DNA from: Calocera cornea HHB12733
Lineage: Eukaryota; Basidiomycota; Dacrymycetes; Dacrymycetales; Dacrymycetaceae
Reading direction: 5' to 3'
NCBI GenBank assembly: GCA_001632435.1
Contig: KV424023.1
Span: 3,468-67,467 of the forward strand
DNA: 64,000 bases
Shown here in pieces: positions 1-10,476 of this stretch. Made by a program: the position numbers and the translations under genes. A model generated the notes under the pieces. That model saw only the letters and a program-made list of their open reading frames with translations. It was not told the origin of the DNA and made no database searches. Every line of letters starts with the position of its first letter. Position 1 is the stretch's first letter.

Positions 1-822
1 GGCGGCGCGGTTGACAGTGCTCGGAAGTGATCCGCACAGCCTAGATCTGTAAAAAGAGATCGGAAGTTGGAACGTCGTCCAAGTCCGAGCAGAGCGTGAT
101 CTTGCAGACGACGTGGTGACAACAAATCAAGAGAGGGAGGGAGGACCACTCAATCTCAGACGGAGAGTCAGATGGTGGGAAGAACGCAAGGACGGAAGGG
201 GACACGAAACCCGCGAGGCGCCCTTTTATACGCGTTGCCCACCTTGCGCAAGGGGCAACACGCCCAGGGTCTCATTGCCATCAACCCGTTTGGGCCGCCG
301 ATGGTCTCGGAATGTGTGCCACGGGTTGCGGGTTCAAATATCGCTCCGGTGCGTCTGTGGCGGGGCGAACTGTACAGTTTCACTCGGGTTGCAAGCTGCT
401 GACTTGCAGCAATCCTATGGAGATGTGGTAAGTTACGTGCGTAGCCAAAATGCGGGGGTGCTACGTCGCAGACTAAGTACCCATGGCAAAGCGACCCGCT
501 ATTGCACTATGCGGTCCGCTATCAGTAACAGATAAGTAACTTATGACCTGTTCAATCGTGGCCAAACAGCACGCAGATCTGAGGGATGCTTCTCCGGTGT
601 CCGCCAGCGTCGGCTCATACGCACTGCGTCTTTCCGCTCTGCGGACCGCTTCTTTCCACTCCCAGCCGAAGCGCTCAGCATCCGCAACTGTGGATACTAC
701 TACTGAACCGCCGGGTAGGAGGGCGGCGGGGCGGATGATGGGGAACGTGTCGTCCCTGCAGCTGTTACAGCAGAGAAACGTACTTACTGTACTGTACACG
801 ACTGAAGGCTACGTGCAGTCCC

Positions 823-860
823 GCTTGGCCGCTGGGCCGCTGGGCCGCTGGGCCGCTGGG
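823..860. repeat. 9-bp tandem repeat (GCTGGGCCG)
   Basis: About four head-to-tail copies of the 9-mer GCTGGGCCG lie in non-coding DNA. Copies are near identical, so this is a young minisatellite. No function is visible. Confidence 0.8.
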
Positions 861-999
861 CAGCTTCTACTGTACATAGCATCGATGCAAGCACGAGCCC
901 GTTGCTCCGTCAACCCGCTGCGAATCGACCCCGCCGAGCATGGGACCTGTCCAGGCTGTGAGCGGGACAGAATATCAGACTACAGTATCACGCGCTGTC

Positions 1000-1060
1000 C
1001 CCAGCTGCCAGCTGCCAGCTGCCAGTAGTCAGCTGCCAGCAGTCAGCAGTCAGTAGTCAG
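1000..1060. repeat. CAGCTGC / CAGTAGT degenerate tandem repeat
   Basis: A run of 6-7 bp units alternates between CAGCTGC and CAGTAGT or CAGCAGT. It looks like slippage-driven expansion in non-coding DNA. Confidence 0.75.
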
Positions 1061-2428
1061 CACTCTTCTATGTAGACGTGTAGACGGTCTTGACACACGC
1101 CGAGCGTACCACTCAGGCGCTTTTTGAGCCCACAGAGCGGTATTGGAAAGCGGGAAAGCCACTTGTTGCATTCTGTGTTCGACTTTCCGCACCTCGGGTC
1201 CCCGCCTTCCTGCTTTCCGGGCAGCACGTGCTGTCTCGGAAGGGGGAAGTGTTCGCAGCGAGTTGTTTGTTTTCGTTCGCGAGGCGTGGAGATGGAGATG
1301 TTCTGGAGTGTACTGTACTGTCAGTGACTATTACAGTGGTGAGTTGTTGCCGCCGGCACGGAGGGGATGATTATCGCCCGATCTCACGGGATCGGATGCG
1401 TTCGCGTTTCGCGCGCCTTGCCGGCCGGCGCGACTCGGAGTTCTGTGCACTCACCAGATCAGTTCAGGTCAGCGTCAGACGGAGGGGAGGGCCTCGACGT
1501 TATTGTACACATTGGCGCAGTGGTGGCTACAACTGAGCAATGGCGTGTGATGAGCCCAGTGTGCGTTTCCAGTGATTTTAGGGGTGTCCGACGGGGTGGC
1601 TTGCCCGACTCCAACTCCAACATTCCAGTCCGAACCCACCGGCGGGCGAGGGTGACCCCACCGAGGCTGTCGACAGAACATGGCCTCATCCTCCTCGCAG
1701 TGCGACCGTTCCCCTTCCCCTCCGTCGTTCTCTCGCTCCCCTTTGCAAAGGGCCCTTGGCCGGCCAGGGCCTCCTTCCCCCCAACGCCCCCAACCCAACG
1801 CCGGGCTGTGCTCTGCTTCCCCCAGCTTCGCGCGCCTTCCCCCCTCCGGTTTTCCTCGTGGAACGTCGCGCTGTGTTTTGATCCCCTCAAGAGCGCCGCC
1901 AGACAGGGCCGACACGCCCACGCCCCCGCCTCGTGCCCGCGCCCCGCGACAGCTGCCTGCCCTGCCCTGCCCTCACGCCTATCGAGGCTACTGATACGAA
2001 CAACGCACGACCCACGATACACGACACTTGTGGCTCACACGAGGCCAGCACGAGGTCGCCACATACCCTGCCTATCGCCCGCCTCGCTAAATCTAGACTC
2101 CCACGCCCCGCCTCGCCGGCCAGGAACCACCCAGTTCCTCCCGCGGCGCCTCCTGGGATTCACAAAGTCACGCACGCGGCGAGCTTGTTGCCTCCTGCTG
2201 CTGCTGCTGGCATTCAGTGCCCTGCGGCGACAGGCGACACGGGGCTGCATACGTGAGGCGCGAGGCTGGGAGCGGACCGGAGTTTACGATCGATCGAACG
2301 CGCGAGCAGTAGCACGGACGGAGGACGGAACGAGCGGGCCACGACCGACACGACACGAGACGAGTGACGTCCCGCCCCGCGAGCTGAGCTAAGCTTCGAA
2401 GCGCGAAGAGAAGAACCCGGGTCGAGTG

Positions 2429-2453
2429 GAGAGAGAGAGAGAGAGAGAGAGAG
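2429..2453. repeat. (GA)n microsatellite
   Basis: About twelve GA dinucleotides lie in the leader region upstream of the gene at 2801. The wider context is purine/pyrimidine-asymmetric, as is frequent in fungal promoters. Confidence 0.85.
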
Positions 2454-2800
2454 GCTGGAGGCTGGCACAGCGGACAAGGGGGCATATAGACGGCGAGCAA
2501 TCCCTGCTGCGAGCGCATCATCCCTCCCTCCCTTCCCACCACCCCTACCCCCATTCCACCACCTTCCCCACCCACCCTTCCCTCCCTTCGCCCCACCCCG
2601 ACGCTCACCCAGACCACGACCACTAATTGACGAACGCACGCTCACGTCCTACACACGTACACGTACGGCTCCCCTGCACCACGCTACAAACTCCAACTTC
2701 CACCCTCCAAACCGACGCTGCTAGCGGCGTCCAAACCCCACTACATCCCTACATCCCTACCCCCTACCCCCTACCCAGCAGGTGAAGTGGTGAAGCAACC

Positions 2801-5800
2801 ATGCCGACTAACCACCCTCACCACCATCATCACCACCACCAGCCCTCCTCCTCCCTCTCCTCAACCAGCTCCCTCCCGCCAACCGCACCCCTCCTCCCAA
2901 CCCCGTCATACACAAACCCGCCCTCCCACAGCGCCTCCCGCTCCCGCTCCAGGGGCAGGCGCAGCCCAACGCCCCCGCCCCTCTCCCCGCGCACCCGCGC
3001 ACTCCTGGCGGCCGACACGCCCTCCCCGCCTCCTCCCCCGGGCTTGGGGATCACACCCCCGCCCACCATCCCCCGCGCACCGGCACCTTCAGTGCCCTCA
3101 GCACCCTCGCACACCACCTCCCAGCCCCACTCCAGGCAGACGAGCGACTCGCTCCCCCCGACGTGGCTCGGCCCCGCCCCCGCTGCCGGCCCGAGCAACG
3201 GCAGCGGATGGGCGTGGAACGCCAGCCAAGCAGAGACGTTCGACACCTTCGCCTCCGCCTCCCATTCGCGCGCGACAAGTCTGAGTACCGCCTACCCCAG
3301 CTGGCTCCCACAGCGGCCTGACGGGCCGCTGCCCGAGGGCTGGCTGACCGCCACGGCGACGAGGGAGAGCGTCCTCCAGCCGCCTGTCGAGATCTTCCCG
3401 GCGCCTTTGCCTGCCGCTGCCAGGCATGCTCAAGGACACGTGCGCTACAGCGCTCCGAACGGTGCGAGCGGCCCCGGCTCCGGCTCCGGCTCCGGCATGG
3501 AGCAGTTGTTGCGCGCCGAAGAGCCGAGAAAGCGCGAGTCCACCTCCGGCCCTCTGCTCCCCTGGGAGATCCCGGAGAACAAGCGCCTGGGGCTCGTCGC
3601 GGATCGCGAGCGGGAGCGGGACGAGGAGGTGCCGGTGCGGCTCTCCGCAGCCTCGGACGGGACGGCCATGGTCCCTTTGCCGAGCCTCGAGGCTAGCACG
3701 AGCACGGCGACGCCTGCCAAGGTCCGGGAGGGGAAGGGGAAGGGGAAGGGCCGCGAGCAGGCGCGAGACCGGGAGAGGGAACGGGACAGGGAAAGAGAGA
3801 GGGACGCGGGCGAACGGCAGGCTACACCCAGGCGCGTGCAGGTCGGGGTACCGGTGCCGGCTCTGCCCCCGCCAGCACGGACGAGCGAGGACCGCACACG
3901 GGTGTCGTTCCCTGTCACTGCACGGGACTCCCGCGCTCAGCAGCAGCAGCAGCAGCAGTCTCAGCGCCTGTCCCTCCCCGCCCAGCCGCAGAACCTGCAG
4001 TACGCGACCGGCCAGCATCAGTACCTCTCCGTGCCGCGCCCTTCCTCCTCGGGCTCCCAAGTCGGCTACAACCCCCACCTCCAACTCCCGAGCCGCTCCC
4101 CCTCCGCAGCGACAAACTCCAGCGGGGCGTTCCTGCACCCGCGCCCGGTGCCGACGTACAAGCACCCGCTCTTCCGCCCGTCGCTCCTGCTCGACCCGAC
4201 CGTCCGCGCAAAGCTGCACTACCGCCTCTTGCCGCTGTTCGCCTTCGCCCACCTCCCCGCACAGGTCTTCCTCGACATCAACACCGTCTACGTGCTCGTG
4301 CTTGCCGCCCGGTTCCCGGACGCGGACGCGCCCGGGATCCCCGGCAGCGGCCGCAACTGGGCGCTCGCGACGGCCGCCTACGCCCTCTGCGTCTTCCTCC
4401 AGCTCGTCGCCGTCTTCCTCCTGTACGAGCTGCTCTACTCCTTCTACCGGCGCTGGCGCGTCTCCCGGCCCCCCATAACGCCCATCTACCTCTCCCGCCC
4501 CGCCTCCACCCTCGTCAGCCTCTTCTCCTTCGAGCACTACAGCTTCATCAACCAGGTGCGACGCTCAGCATGGCGCTCCCGCAGCCCGCGCTGCCCGGGC
4601 GGGTGGAGGGACGGGTGCGCAGAACAGTGCTACCTGTACGCGCAGAACGGGTGGACAGTCTGCACCCTCCTCCCGCGCGGAGCCCTCGCAGTCGCACTCC
4701 TCATCGCGTTCTGGGCACCGCCGGCAGCCGCACAGGTGTTCGGCGCCTTCCAGATCACGGACGGGAAGGACGGCCTGTACTTCAATGCGAGCGGGGCGCT
4801 CACCACGTACGCCAAGGTCGTCCTGGCGATCAACGCGGGCTGGGCGGCGTGGCGCACGCTCGTGCTCCTCCTCTCCTGGCTCGGCCTGTGGCTCCTCTCC
4901 GGCCTGGCCTGCGCGGGGCTCTGTGGCCCGCGCAACAAGTGGGAGGAGTCCCGCTGGGGGGAGAAGGACCCGCTGCCGCTCGCCTTCTGGGGGGAGAGGG
5001 AGCTCGACGCGCTCCGCTGGGGCTGGCGGGAGCGCACGCGCGAGCGGGTCAGGGAGGCATGGGAGTTCTGCCTTGTTGATAGGGCCGGGAGGAGGGTCTC
5101 GGCGATATCCCAGGTGTCGGGCCTCTCCCAGGAGCAGGAGCACGCGGAGCCGCTCAGCCCGCGCGGTGTCGAGGAGGCGCGCAGGCGCGCAGGGCCCCGC
5201 ATGAGCCTAGACGACCCGAGCCCCGAGCCGGAGATGGTCGAGCGCGAAAAGCGCAGCTCGGAGCTGAGCAGGATCATGCAGAACTTCCTTGCTGCGCCGC
5301 TCGTCCCCGGGCCCGTGTCGGCCGTGCAGAGCCCACGTGCGCTTGTCGGCCCGGGCGTGTTCGCCCCTCAAGCGCAGAGCTCGGGACCTAGCTCGGGCGG
5401 GCAGACGGTGCACCCGACCCCCGCACTCGCTGGCGCTCCATTCGCAGCGCAGACAAGACAAGCGCGGCAGGAGATGCGCGGGCTGCCCAAGATCCAGAGT
5501 CCGCAGCGGGCTGAACTCGTCCGCGCGCCCAGCAGGCACAGCGTCGCCCCCCAGCTCGGGGAGGCGGAGCTCGCTGCGCGCGTGCAGCAGATTCTGCTTG
5601 ACTGGGTGGATCCGGACGAGGACGACGCGCTGACCCAGGCACTGCTCGGGTACGCGCAGCGCGAGGGAAGGCCGAGCGGGAGCACAGAGGAGCACGAGCG
5701 GGCGCTGAGCCGCGAGGAGCAGCGTAAGCGCGAGCGAGAGGCGATCGCCAGTGCTCAGGGCACGCTCGTACCCATCGAAGTCGTCACCATGGCCCAAGCC

Positions 5801-7111
5801 GCAGCGGCGGAGGAGCTACAGGAGCCAGAGGAGGGCGCAGGGGAGAGAAGGAGCTACCCGCCCGAGGAAGGACGCTCTGCGAGCATGTCCTCCCTCGGCC
5901 AGCCGCTCCACCCTGCGCAGAGCGCGTTCGCGCGCTACAGGCGGGAGAGCCCGAGCCAGTCGGCCGCGAGCGGCTCGGCTGTGCCTCGTGTGCCTCCTTC
6001 ACGTGCGCAGACCCACTCCCGCGGAAACTCCCAAAGCATCTCCAACATCTCAGCCAGCGTCTCCCCGCCGGCCACGGCGGGGCATGCGTACACAGACTCG
6101 ACCGGCTCGCAGGCACCCTCGGACCCGGGCGTGCCAATGCTCGCTACTCGCTTCGATCCGTCTCTGCCGATCATCCCGCCTCCGCCGCACGCGCACCATC
6201 CACCAAGCCAGGGCTCCAGGCGCAGACGCACCGAGGTCAGCTCGGGCGAGAGCTCCCCAACTTCCGTGGCCGACGTGTTTGTGCGAAGGCCAGTAGGCGA
6301 GGTCGGTGCTCCGCAGAGACTTAGGGAGCAGGAAGGTCAGGAACACGACACCGGCGCAGAAGGCGACGAGGAGGAAGTGAGTCCGGAAGAGAAGGATAGT
6401 GTGGGTGAGGGTCCGAGCCGGGCGACCTCTGTCGGCCGCTTGATGCGGCCCGGACGAAGTCTGCACTCCGGATCGGCTTCGACGGATTCCGACTCGCCTC
6501 CCGGACGCTCACAGGCTGAGCCTGAGCTGTCTAGTTCGAACGGGCTTCCGAACAGACAGCACAGAGCATCCGAGGGCGGGGCGTCCTACTACTCCGACGC
6601 GCGTTCGCAGGCGCAGAGCGCCTCGAGCAGCCCCGGTGGCGCGCGCGTGTCGCCGAGTGACGAGGACGAGGAACCGATCGTGGACCGGACATTTGGCAGG
6701 CAATCGGATTGGACGTCCCAGCTCGAAGCTGAGGATGCCCCTAGGTCTGTCAGAAGTACCGCGTCAACACGGCCGACCGTCATCGCAACTCCGAGACGAC
6801 AGGGAAGTATGGACACGGGATCGCCGAACTTGACGATTCGACGGTCCCTGCCGGCTGGCACGCTCTCGTCCACACTTCCTGCTCCCATCCCAATACGCTC
6901 ACCACCCACTGCTCACGTCAGACCTCAGCCCTCCGGCGACACGATTTCTGCAAGCTCGGGCCGACCTGTCATGAGCAGCAGCGCCAACGAGTCTTTCGTC
7001 ACTGCGCCCATCATGGCAAGCGACTCCGATCCTCCTCCAGTCCCCAGCTATGGCAGATGGCTCGGTCGACATCGGCCCGAAGGCGAAGGCTTGGGCGGTG
7101 CCCCGATGTGA
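2801..7111 (+). CDS. Large low-complexity multi-pass membrane protein
   Basis: I do not recognise a named family. The frame is open for about 1436 codons. Residues 1-440 are Ser/Pro/His-rich, with a His run at residues 7-13, Arg-Glu repeats near 320-345 and a Gln run near 385. A hydrophobic core follows (about residues 470-715) with roughly four membrane segments, for example LFAFAHLPAQVFLDI, ALCVFLQLVAVFLLY and LALLIAF-like stretches. The remaining 700 residues are a charged, Ser-rich tail. A probable 72-nt intron at 4556-4627 (GTGCGA...AACAG) is in phase; removing it joins FINQ directly to CYLYAQNGW and deletes an Arg-rich stretch that does not look like protein. The topology suggests a basidiomycete membrane scaffold with long disordered ends, but function is unknown. 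The start is the first ATG after the CT-rich leader. Confidence 0.75.
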   Translation: MPTNHPHHHHHHHQPSSSLSSTSSLPPTAPLLPTPSYTNPPSHSASRSRSRGRRSPTPPPLSPRTRALLAADTPSPPPPPGLGITPPPTIPRAPAPSVPSAPSHTTSQPHSRQTSDSLPPTWLGPAPAAGPSNGSGWAWNASQAETFDTFASASHSRATSLSTAYPSWLPQRPDGPLPEGWLTATATRESVLQPPVEIFPAPLPAAARHAQGHVRYSAPNGASGPGSGSGSGMEQLLRAEEPRKRESTSGPLLPWEIPENKRLGLVADRERERDEEVPVRLSAASDGTAMVPLPSLEASTSTATPAKVREGKGKGKGREQARDRERERDRERERDAGERQATPRRVQVGVPVPALPPPARTSEDRTRVSFPVTARDSRAQQQQQQQSQRLSLPAQPQNLQYATGQHQYLSVPRPSSSGSQVGYNPHLQLPSRSPSAATNSSGAFLHPRPVPTYKHPLFRPSLLLDPTVRAKLHYRLLPLFAFAHLPAQVFLDINTVYVLVLAARFPDADAPGIPGSGRNWALATAAYALCVFLQLVAVFLLYELLYSFYRRWRVSRPPITPIYLSRPASTLVSLFSFEHYSFINQVRRSAWRSRSPRCPGGWRDGCAEQCYLYAQNGWTVCTLLPRGALAVALLIAFWAPPAAAQVFGAFQITDGKDGLYFNASGALTTYAKVVLAINAGWAAWRTLVLLLSWLGLWLLSGLACAGLCGPRNKWEESRWGEKDPLPLAFWGERELDALRWGWRERTRERVREAWEFCLVDRAGRRVSAISQVSGLSQEQEHAEPLSPRGVEEARRRAGPRMSLDDPSPEPEMVEREKRSSELSRIMQNFLAAPLVPGPVSAVQSPRALVGPGVFAPQAQSSGPSSGGQTVHPTPALAGAPFAAQTRQARQEMRGLPKIQSPQRAELVRAPSRHSVAPQLGEAELAARVQQILLDWVDPDEDDALTQALLGYAQREGRPSGSTEEHERALSREEQRKREREAIASAQGTLVPIEVVTMAQAAAAEELQEPEEGAGERRSYPPEEGRSASMSSLGQPLHPAQSAFARYRRESPSQSAASGSAVPRVPPSRAQTHSRGNSQSISNISASVSPPATAGHAYTDSTGSQAPSDPGVPMLATRFDPSLPIIPPPPHAHHPPSQGSRRRRTEVSSGESSPTSVADVFVRRPVGEVGAPQRLREQEGQEHDTGAEGDEEEVSPEEKDSVGEGPSRATSVGRLMRPGRSLHSGSASTDSDSPPGRSQAEPELSSSNGLPNRQHRASEGGASYYSDARSQAQSASSSPGGARVSPSDEDEEPIVDRTFGRQSDWTSQLEAEDAPRSVRSTASTRPTVIATPRRQGSMDTGSPNLTIRRSLPAGTLSSTLPAPIPIRSPPTAHVRPQPSGDTISASSGRPVMSSSANESFVTAPIMASDSDPPPVPSYGRWLGRHRPEGEGLGGAPM

Positions 7112-8463
7112 AAAAAGTGCTCGAATTGTAGACGGCACGACTCTTACGACGCATATGGACCAGTGTACAGTCATGATCCCCATCCAATACCTCCCTTTTA
7201 CCGCTATATTTGTTCGAATACGCTTGACCCCCTTGAACATCCTTCGTCCTTTCCCACACCACATTTTGCTCACATCATGACTTCTTGCACTAGTCTACTT
7301 CTTACTGCATCGTTTTATTCGTTTCTATGGTCGCATCGTCGCACCGCGTGACACTACTTTACTTGTTTTTGTTCGGTAGAATGGGTCTGTATCCAGCCGC
7401 ATGTCGACTGGGTCAGTTCGGGTGGGCAACATTCTTCTTAGTTGTAGATCGCAGCTCATGTAGAGCTGCGGGTAATGGTCAATCCACGTGTTTTACGCCT
7501 CATTCATACGTCCATGTGCAGTACGGGAACGCGTTACAAACAGGGCCAAATGCGGTTACGGCACGTTACGGCAAGCAGTACAGGCCCTTTGCTAGCTTCG
7601 AATGTCGCGCAACCTCGTCTGATATTGCAACACCTGCATGCTCTGCAGGATCCCGTTAGCTTCGGATGACGTTGGAAACAAGCTTGAATCACGCTCGGAA
7701 CCGCAAGCCAATCCAAATGAAGTTCTGTTGCTACACGCTGAAACCGCGCAACCCGCTTCTTTCCCTCCCCATTTGCGACGTCGGCAGATCCGGCCAGCAC
7801 ATGCCAGACTCTACGCAACAGCAACCCGCCTCCTCGGCCATCATATATTCACACGGTGCGTAGCGGGCCAGGGTCGTCCGAATACGGCCTGTCAGATCAT
7901 CTCCTCGGCACCCGCCTCCCGAAGGCCGAACGCCTTCTGCAACCGTCGTACCACCGCCTGGAGCATTCGACTTGCTCGCGAAAGTTGTGGTAGCGAGCGG
8001 TTTGTCGAAGCCTTTCCCGGTCGCAACGCGGGCCTGATCACCGCCCTGGCAACCCGAAGAGCGAGCGAGACCATCCCTGAACGGACATGGCATCGTCGGG
8101 CCGGCTCAGGGCGACCGAGTTCGTTCGAACGTCCCGAACATGCGGGACAGAAATCCGCGCCAAAACCCTTTGCCTGGAGCGGGTTGTAACAGCCCCAAGA
8201 TCGTGTCATCCCGCTGCTTCGTCATTGGAGCCTCTCCTTCTGGCGTGGCTGCACAACCGGCACTGCCCATACAGCAGCAGCCCGACAGCGGGGATGCACC
8301 AACTGCTAGCAGGGCGGCTGCTCAGCTGTATATAGCGATCGGCATCAGAGCGTCGAACGAGGGCCGAACAGCCCCAATGCGGGCGTCAACGGGTACCAAA
8401 CATGGCCGCACAGCTTCTTCGGCGTTTCCCACGGCGCGCGCGGCGCAGGGCCGGAGGACCCGC
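7112..8463. other. Intergenic spacer up to the transposon target site
   Basis: This holds the 3' flank of the preceding gene and the host DNA into which the transposon inserted. I find no gene I can support. The longest frame (7638-8189, plus) has no recognisable domain and no intron signals. Confidence 0.5.
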
Positions 8464-8471
8464 TCGTTGAC
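8464..8471 (+). repeat. Left target-site duplication TCGTTGAC
   Basis: This 8-bp word directly precedes the left terminal repeat and recurs exactly at 27628-27635, directly after the right terminal repeat. Confidence 0.93.
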
Positions 8472-8644
8472 CACCCTAGGCAGCTACGATAAGCGACCTA
8501 TTAGGGGTATTGCGTCGGGGACGCGCGACGGGCCTGTTAGGGGTCTTCCCCAACCAGATCTGGTCGTGATGCGGTCGCCTGCGGGCCGCTTACCAAAAAC
8601 AGATCTGGCGCGATCTGGTCCCTTGCCCGCCGTATCTGGGCGCC
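8472..8644 (+). repeat. Left terminal inverted repeat
   Basis: It matches the reverse complement of 27465-27627. The outer 14 bp are perfect. A variable stretch follows, then long near-identical blocks (8503-8545 and 8554-8610), ending in TATCTGGGCGCC. It contains CCAGATCTGG at 8554-8563, AGATCTGG at 8601 and GATCTGGTC at 8612. The element's own palindrome is thus repeated within the end, the layout expected of transposase binding sites. Confidence 0.92.
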
Positions 8645-8744
8645 AATCCGGCTGGCCCCCTCTTCTCCCTCCACATCTGGTCGGTTGTCTGGCCGGCCAT
8701 CCGGCTATCCGACCTCCTTGTCACCGGCTAGCATCTAGTGTTTA

Positions 8745-8776
8745 ACGGCCAGGGGGTTCTCCCACCCCCTGGCCGT
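8745..8776. repeat. Perfect 13-bp hairpin next to the left end
   Basis: The arms ACGGCCAGGGGGT (8745-8757) and ACCCCCTGGCCGT (8764-8776) are perfectly complementary, with a 6-nt loop. The hairpin lies about 100 bp inside the left terminal repeat and outside any gene I can support. It could be a subterminal protein-binding or structural site. Confidence 0.8.
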
Positions 8777-8954
8777 CAAGCATCCACTCTCACCCTCTCC
8801 TCGTCAACCACCACCCCCTCCTCGTCGACTCGCCCGGCTCTTCTCGTCGGCCTCTTCGACCTCTATCACTTCCCTTATCGATCTGCGTACCCATCGCTGG
8901 CCGGACGGCTGTCTGCGACGCAACATCCCACGATGGCCGCCATCTTGTTGCGGC

Positions 8955-9945
8955 TTGCTGTCTTCGCCTTTCGAGCCGCGAGCAAGTTCGGCTTGCGTAC
9001 TCGCAAGTCGTTATCTTTCGCGCCGCTCGCGAGTTCGAAACTGCTTTCGGCTTGTTGAGCTCCTCGTTCTCGACAGCCGCCTCGTTCTGCTTGGCCTCCT
9101 CATCGTCCTCGACCTCCTTCTCGACCTCCTTGGTGACGGACTCCCACGGCCGGCCAGCCTTCCTCCTCCGGCTCGCAAGTAAGTATTGCGAGTCACACGC
9201 GCAAGCCCTTCTCTCGCCCGTCGCTCGAGTCAGACTAGCCTTGGTCTTGTTGAGCTCCTCGTTCTCGACGGCTGGTCTTGTTGAGCTCCTCGTTCTCGAC
9301 AGCCGGCGAGAACGGGGCTCCTGGCCTTCTTCTTGTCCTTGTCATCGACTTCTTCAATCTTGGCCTCGTCCTGCTTGGCCTCCTCATCGCCCTCGACCTC
9401 CTTCTCGACCTCCTTCTCGACCTCCTTGGTGACAGCCTCCCACGGCCGGCCAGCCTGCGTCTTCCCTCTCCGTCTCCCGAGTTTGGCTTACGAGTTCGAG
9501 TTCGACTCGCAAGCCCTTGTCTCGCGAGTCGCTGGAGTGAGACCTAGCCTGGTCTTGTTGAGCTCTTCGTTCTCAACAGCCTTCGAGAACGAGGCTCTTG
9601 GTCCTCTTCTTGTCCTCGTCATTGACCTCTTCAATCCTGGCCTCGTTCTCCTTGGCCGCCTCATCGTCCTCCACCTCCTTCTGGATCGACCTCCTTGGTT
9701 ACGGCCTCCCACGGCCGGCCAGCCTGCCTCTTCCGGCTCGCGAGTAAGGCTTGCGAGTCACACTTGCAAGTCCTGCACTCGCCCGTCGCCTGAGCGACAC
9801 CAGGCGTGGTCTTGTTGAGCTCCTCGTTCTCGACGGGTCCTACTTTCTTCTTGTCCTCGTGATCGACTTCTTCAAGCTTGGCCTCCTCATCGTCCTCGAC
9901 CTCCTTCTCGACCTCCGTGGTGACGACCCTCGTCCGGCTGGCTAG
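8955..9945 (-). pseudogene. Tandem captured hsp90 charged-linker fragments
   Basis: Read on the minus strand, four units carry peptides of the Hsp90 charged linker: VTKEVEKEVE, a run of Asp/Glu, KIEEVDDKDKKK and ENEELNKT. The units lie at about 9055-9139, 9248-9432, 9550-9710 and 9812-9935. Each of the first three is preceded, in minus-strand order, by the dispersed GGCCGGCC motif, and the units share a spacer related to GCTCGCGAGTAAGGCTTGCG. They differ in internal length and are partly out of frame with each other, so I read them as non-functional capture products and not as a chaperone gene. Hsp90 identity rests on the well-known linker and the EELNKT motif that precedes the middle domain. 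Confidence 0.8.
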
Positions 9946-10254
9946 CCCTCCTTGCATGAGATCTGCTCGTGCCTTAACCCTACTGTAGATGGTTGGCCGG
10001 CTGGCTCCCAACCAGACTCCAATCCCACAGCCGCATGCCTACACTCGCCGCCCTACGCGCATGCGAGTGTAACCACTCCGTTATGGGTACACCGCTCCTC
10101 TGTCCCTATGCAAACGTACGCGGCCGATCGGCCGTCATCTTGTTGTTTGTCACTACCACGCACAACGACGATGAGCAGTACACTACATCCGGCAGTCCGC
10201 TGCTGGTGGCACCTTCACCATCACCCACGACACCATCCACCCCCGCTCGGCCAT

Positions 10255-10476
10255 GGTACCGAGATCCGCCTGTACCTCAAGGAGGACCAGCTCGAGTACC
10301 TCGAGGAGAAGCGTATCAAGGACATTGTGAAGAAGCACTCCGAGTTCATCTCCCAACAGGGACGGCTGGCTGGCCTCACGCTCTCTCGAAGTACCGAGAT
10401 CCGCCTGTACCTCAAGGAGGACCAGCTCGAGTACCTTGAGGAGAAGCGTATCAAGGACATTGTGAAGAAGCACTCC
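10255..10476 (+). pseudogene. Two captured hsp90 N-domain-end fragments
   Basis: On the plus strand two nearly identical copies (about 10255-10353 and 10390-10476) encode [19 protein letters not shown] followed by IKDIVKKHS. This is the conserved end of the Hsp90 ATPase domain. In an intact Hsp90 this peptide lies directly before the charged linker, which here sits next door on the opposite strand. Copy 1 runs on to EFIS. Copy 2 lacks EFI and continues SYP, so it has a small deletion. The two are separated by a GGCTGGCTGGCC block. No start, ATP-binding residues or middle domain are present, so they cannot make a chaperone. Confidence 0.88.

Larger units (their letters stand above)
1..2800. 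other. Non-coding left flank and 5' leader of the 2801 gene
   Basis: I see no convincing protein gene here. Open frames exist on both strands but they overlap each other and are low complexity, as expected in GC-rich DNA. The stretch holds short tandem repeats (listed separately) and several TACTGTAC-type words near 786-799, 868-877 and 1309-1320. From about 2500 to 2800 the plus strand is strongly C/T-rich, which is common in basidiomycete promoters and 5' leaders and fits the start of the gene at 2801. Confidence 0.5.

Noticed and set aside
210..380. Possible tRNA: a GGTTCAAAT word resembling a tRNA B box near 332.
   Set aside because: No A box at the right distance, no 7-bp acceptor pairing and a poor T-stem.
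1367..2392. 341-residue open frame on the plus strand.
   Set aside because: It is Pro/Arg-rich, overlapped by minus-strand frames of similar length, and has no domain or splice logic; typical GC-driven open frame.
3098..4537. 479-residue minus-strand frame inside the 2801 gene.
   Set aside because: It is the antisense shadow of the membrane protein frame and consists of Arg/Gly/Glu-rich low complexity.
4556..4622. A 67-nt intron ending at GCGCAG in the 2801 gene.
   Set aside because: It would shift the reading frame away from the membrane segments; the acceptor at 4627 keeps the frame.
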